Source of the DNA: an uncultured Bifidobacterium sp.
GTDB taxonomy: Bacteria; Actinomycetota; Actinomycetes; Actinomycetales; Bifidobacteriaceae
DNA: 37,176 nucleotides
Direction: 5' to 3'
Assembly (NCBI RefSeq): GCF_945269915.1
Contig: NZ_CALYOY010000023.1
Span: 1 to 37,176, forward strand
Shown here in pieces: positions 35,039-37,176 of the stretch. The notes under the pieces were generated by a model. It made no database searches. It had not been told where the DNA came from and saw nothing but the letters and a program-made list of their open reading frames with translations. How positions within the stretch are numbered: the first letter of the stretch is position 1; each line of letters begins with the position of its first letter. Both the position numbers and the translations under genes were made by a program.

Positions 35039-36988
35039 ATGGGTACACTTCTCGATCGAATCGACTCCCCTCAGGACCTGAAAGGTCTGACCGAGGATGA
35101 GTTGGACCGCCTGGCACAGGAAATCCGTACCCTCCTGATCCGATTCTGCAGGCGGTACGGGGGGCATCTCGGCTCGAACCTGGCCGTCGTGGAAGCCACC
35201 ATCGCCATCCACCGGGTCTTCGACCTGCCCCATGACCATTTGGTTTTCGACGTTTCCCATCAGGCCTACACCCACAAGATCCTGACCGGACGGCGGCTGG
35301 CTTTCTCCGACCCGGAGCACTTCGGGAAGGTGTCCGGTTTCACCTCCCCCAAGGAAAGCGCGTACGACGACTTCGTCCTCGGGCACACCGGCACCTCGAT
35401 CTCCTTGGCCTGCGGGTTGGCCAGGACACGCGACCTGACCGGCGGCACCGGCAACGTCATCGCCCTGATAGGCGACGGTGCCCTGAGCAGCGGACCGGCC
35501 TTCGAAGGGCTGGATTGGGCGGCCGAGCAGGGCGGCAACCTGATTATCGTCGTCAATGACAACGAAATGTCCATCGCCGAAAACCATGGCGGGCTCTATC
35601 GGACCCTGGCTGGGCTCAGGGAGACCGGCGGCCGATCCGACCAGAACCCCTTCCGCGACCTGGGGCTGGATTACCGCTATGTGGAGGAGGGCAACTCGAT
35701 CGAGCCGCTGGTGCGGACCTTCGCGGAGGTGAAGGACACCGACCACCCGGTGGTGGTCCACATCCATACCCGCAAGGGACTGGGACTCGGCCAGGGAAGG
35801 GGCGAGGAAACCGGGACCGGTTCCGGTGAACCGACCCTGCCGGCCCTCCCCGCCGAGGGACGGGTGGAGGCCAACCACTGGCAGAACGGCATTGCATCCA
35901 ACGGCAAGGCACCCAATTCCCGCAAGGTCTACGGGAGAATGGCCATGCAGGCGCTTCAGAGCCGCTTCCCCCAGGAGCCCGGACTGGTGGTCATATCCCC
36001 TGCCACCCCCTTATCGAACGGCATCGATCCTGATTTCCGTCGGCTTGCCGGCCGCCACTACATGGACGTGGGCATAGCCGAATCGCACGCCGTGGCCTTT
36101 GCGGCAGGGCTTGCCAAGGCCGGAGGCACCCCGGTGGTGGCCACATCGTCCACCTTCTTCCAACGTGCCTACGACCAAATCGAACAGGAAATGGCCATCA
36201 ACGGCAGCGCTGTGACCCTCCTGACCTTCTCCAATGGACTGTCGGGAACCGATGCCACCCATTCCGGGGTCAGCGACATCGCCATGATGAACTCCATCCC
36301 CGGTCTGACCTGTCTGGCGCCCGGAAACGGGGCCGACTTCCTGCAGATGCTGGCCTGGGCCACCGGACCAGCCCGTCGACCTGTCGTCATCCGCGTACCC
36401 GGCGAGCGCACCCTCGCCTCGGAACGTGCCGCCGGCCTGCCCGATACCATGGAATCCAGAATCGCCGGGGGATCCAGAATCAACCTGGATTCCGGATCGG
36501 CCGTGGGATCCACAACCGCTCCCCAATCCCAGCCGACTTCCCTGTCCAGCCTTTCCGATGCCTCCCCCGACCAGACCGACCCATGGGAGTCCTATAGAAT
36601 CGTCAGAAAGGGCCGTACCGTAGCTCTCCTGGGCCTGGGCGACATGCTTCCCCTGGCATTCCAGGCGGCCGATTCCCTCCAGGCCCAGGCCGGCATCAAT
36701 GCGACGGTTGTGGACCCACGGCAATATTCCCACCCCGATAAGGACACCCTGGAAACCTTGGGCAAGGACCACAACCTGATCGTCACCATGGAAGACGGTC
36801 AACTCCCGGGTGGTTGGGGGCAGGGAATCGCGGCTTTCTTCGGATCCGACAGCACTCGGGTCCTGACCTTCGGAGCCGACAAGGAATTCAACGACAGGGT
36901 ACCACTCACGGATCTCAGCCAGCGGTACCGTCTGAGGACTGAGGATATGACCACTGCCATCCTGTCCGCGCTCGAGGGCAAAAACTAG
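35039..36988 (+). CDS. 1-deoxy-D-xylulose-5-phosphate synthase-like thiamine diphosphate enzyme
   Basis: Protein of 649 residues with the DXS/transketolase architecture. Domain I keeps [39 protein letters not shown] and the ThDP/Mg motif IGDGAL...VVNDNEMSI. Domain II keeps the catalytic Glu in [15 protein letters not shown] and FFQRAYDQ. Two positions that bind substrate in E. coli DXS differ: Tyr392 is Ser (ATSSTFF) and Arg420 of the DRAG motif is Ser (FSNGLSGTD). A low-complexity Ser/Gly/Thr linker (about 470-515) joins domains II and III and is longer than usual. It is therefore either a divergent DXS or a paralogue with another substrate. The ribosome site is only a weak purine-rich stretch. 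A standard DXS is presumably encoded elsewhere; this is not visible here. Confidence 0.82.
   Translation: MGTLLDRIDSPQDLKGLTEDELDRLAQEIRTLLIRFCRRYGGHLGSNLAVVEATIAIHRVFDLPHDHLVFDVSHQAYTHKILTGRRLAFSDPEHFGKVSGFTSPKESAYDDFVLGHTGTSISLACGLARTRDLTGGTGNVIALIGDGALSSGPAFEGLDWAAEQGGNLIIVVNDNEMSIAENHGGLYRTLAGLRETGGRSDQNPFRDLGLDYRYVEEGNSIEPLVRTFAEVKDTDHPVVVHIHTRKGLGLGQGRGEETGTGSGEPTLPALPAEGRVEANHWQNGIASNGKAPNSRKVYGRMAMQALQSRFPQEPGLVVISPATPLSNGIDPDFRRLAGRHYMDVGIAESHAVAFAAGLAKAGGTPVVATSSTFFQRAYDQIEQEMAINGSAVTLLTFSNGLSGTDATHSGVSDIAMMNSIPGLTCLAPGNGADFLQMLAWATGPARRPVVIRVPGERTLASERAAGLPDTMESRIAGGSRINLDSGSAVGSTTAPQSQPTSLSSLSDASPDQTDPWESYRIVRKGRTVALLGLGDMLPLAFQAADSLQAQAGINATVVDPRQYSHPDKDTLETLGKDHNLIVTMEDGQLPGGWGQGIAAFFGSDSTRVLTFGADKEFNDRVPLTDLSQRYRLRTEDMTTAILSALEGKN
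36454..36481 (+). repeat. Short direct repeat in the linker of the DXS-like gene
   Basis: ATCCAGAATC occurs at 36454-36463 and again at 36472-36481, in frame at an 18-base step. It falls in the low-complexity linker, suggesting that the linker grew by small duplications. Confidence 0.6.
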
Positions 36989-37080
36989 ATTTCTTCAGCG
37001 TATGTCCAACGCCTCGCCCCGCAGCCTCCGGGCTCAAGTCAACGACATCGCTCGGTGACTCGCTGGACCGGCCCTGTGAG

Positions 37081-37086
37081 TACAAT
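37081..37086 (+). promoter_or_regulatory. Candidate -10 box for tRNA-Arg
   Basis: TACAAT ends 10 bases before the tRNA gene. A clear -35 is not seen 17 bases upstream. Confidence 0.4.
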
Positions 37087-37096
37087 ATAGGAGTTC

Positions 37097-37173
37097 GGCC
37101 CCGTAGCTCAGCTGGATAGAGCAACTGACTTCTAATCTGTAGGTCGCGAGTTCGAGTCTCGCCGGGGTCACCA
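37097..37173 (+). tRNA. tRNA-Arg (anticodon TCT)
   Basis: Cloverleaf: acceptor arms GGCCCCG and CGGGGTC (one G-T pair), D stem GCTC/GAGC, anticodon stem ACTGA/TCTGT around the loop CTTCTAA (anticodon TCT, reading AGA), and T stem GCGAG/CTCGC. CCA is encoded at 37171-37173. AGA should be rare in this GC-rich genome, so it is a minor tRNA. Confidence 0.96.
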
Positions 37174-37176
37174 ACC

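Noticed and set aside
36989-37060. Possible terminator after the DXS-like gene
   Set aside because: AGCC-TCCG-GGCT is only a four-base stem without a T run.

Overview
The window is a high-GC actinobacterial chromosome segment, most likely from a Bifidobacterium. I infer this from the codon use, the formate-dependent PurT in place of PurN, the long fused PurL, AAAGGA-type ribosome sites and the whole gene set. The genus is likely; a bee-gut lineage such as the B. asteroides group is only a guess. No phage, insertion sequence, CRISPR array or rRNA is visible. Nearly all of the window is coding.

Layout: (1) 111-3051, a three-gene proton-translocating NAD(P) transhydrogenase operon (pntAA-pntAB-pntB) closed by a hairpin terminator. 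(2) 3312-5643, a threonine aldolase and a zinc alcohol dehydrogenase; the latter has a dyad over its putative -35 and a strongly folded leader. (3) tRNA-Gly(GCC) at 5766, then a two-component system (minus strand) divergent from a BcrA-type ABC ATPase/ABC-2 permease pair, which looks like a peptide-stress sensing and detoxification module. (4) 9541-14477, minus strand: a methionine-type ABC importer metN-metI with two tandem MetQ-like binding proteins lacking a lipobox, followed by a GT4 glycosyltransferase. (5) 14663-24793, plus strand: a purine cluster purT, purC, purL, purF, purM, purD; purE-purK lie apart at 33113-34784 on the minus strand. (6) 24875-33045: an envelope and metal-homeostasis block with an LtaS-like phosphoglycerol transferase, an orphan Zn/Mn-binding lipoprotein behind a Zur-like box, a membrane esterase paired with an MprF-like aminoacyl-lipid synthase, and a Fur/Zur-family repressor. 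(7) 35039-36988, a DXS-like thiamine diphosphate enzyme with altered substrate residues, then tRNA-Arg(TCT).

How they fit together: the purine genes cover the steps from PRPP to SAICAR except PurB and later enzymes, using formate (PurT) for the first formylation and the PurK/PurE route for carboxylation. The envelope genes (glycolipid-type GT4, LtaS-like enzyme, MprF-like synthase with esterase, BcrA-type exporter with kinase and regulator) suggest control of surface charge and antimicrobial peptide resistance. The Fur-family gene plausibly controls the metal-binding lipoprotein through the operator-like site at 28198-28212.

Most worth a second look: the DXS-like enzyme lacking two substrate-contact residues, the esterase/MprF-like pair with a rhomboid-like membrane domain, the alcohol dehydrogenase leader with its operator-like dyad, and the doubled non-lipoprotein MetQ. 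I see no clearly unprecedented multi-gene system. All calls are from reading motifs by eye, with no database search.
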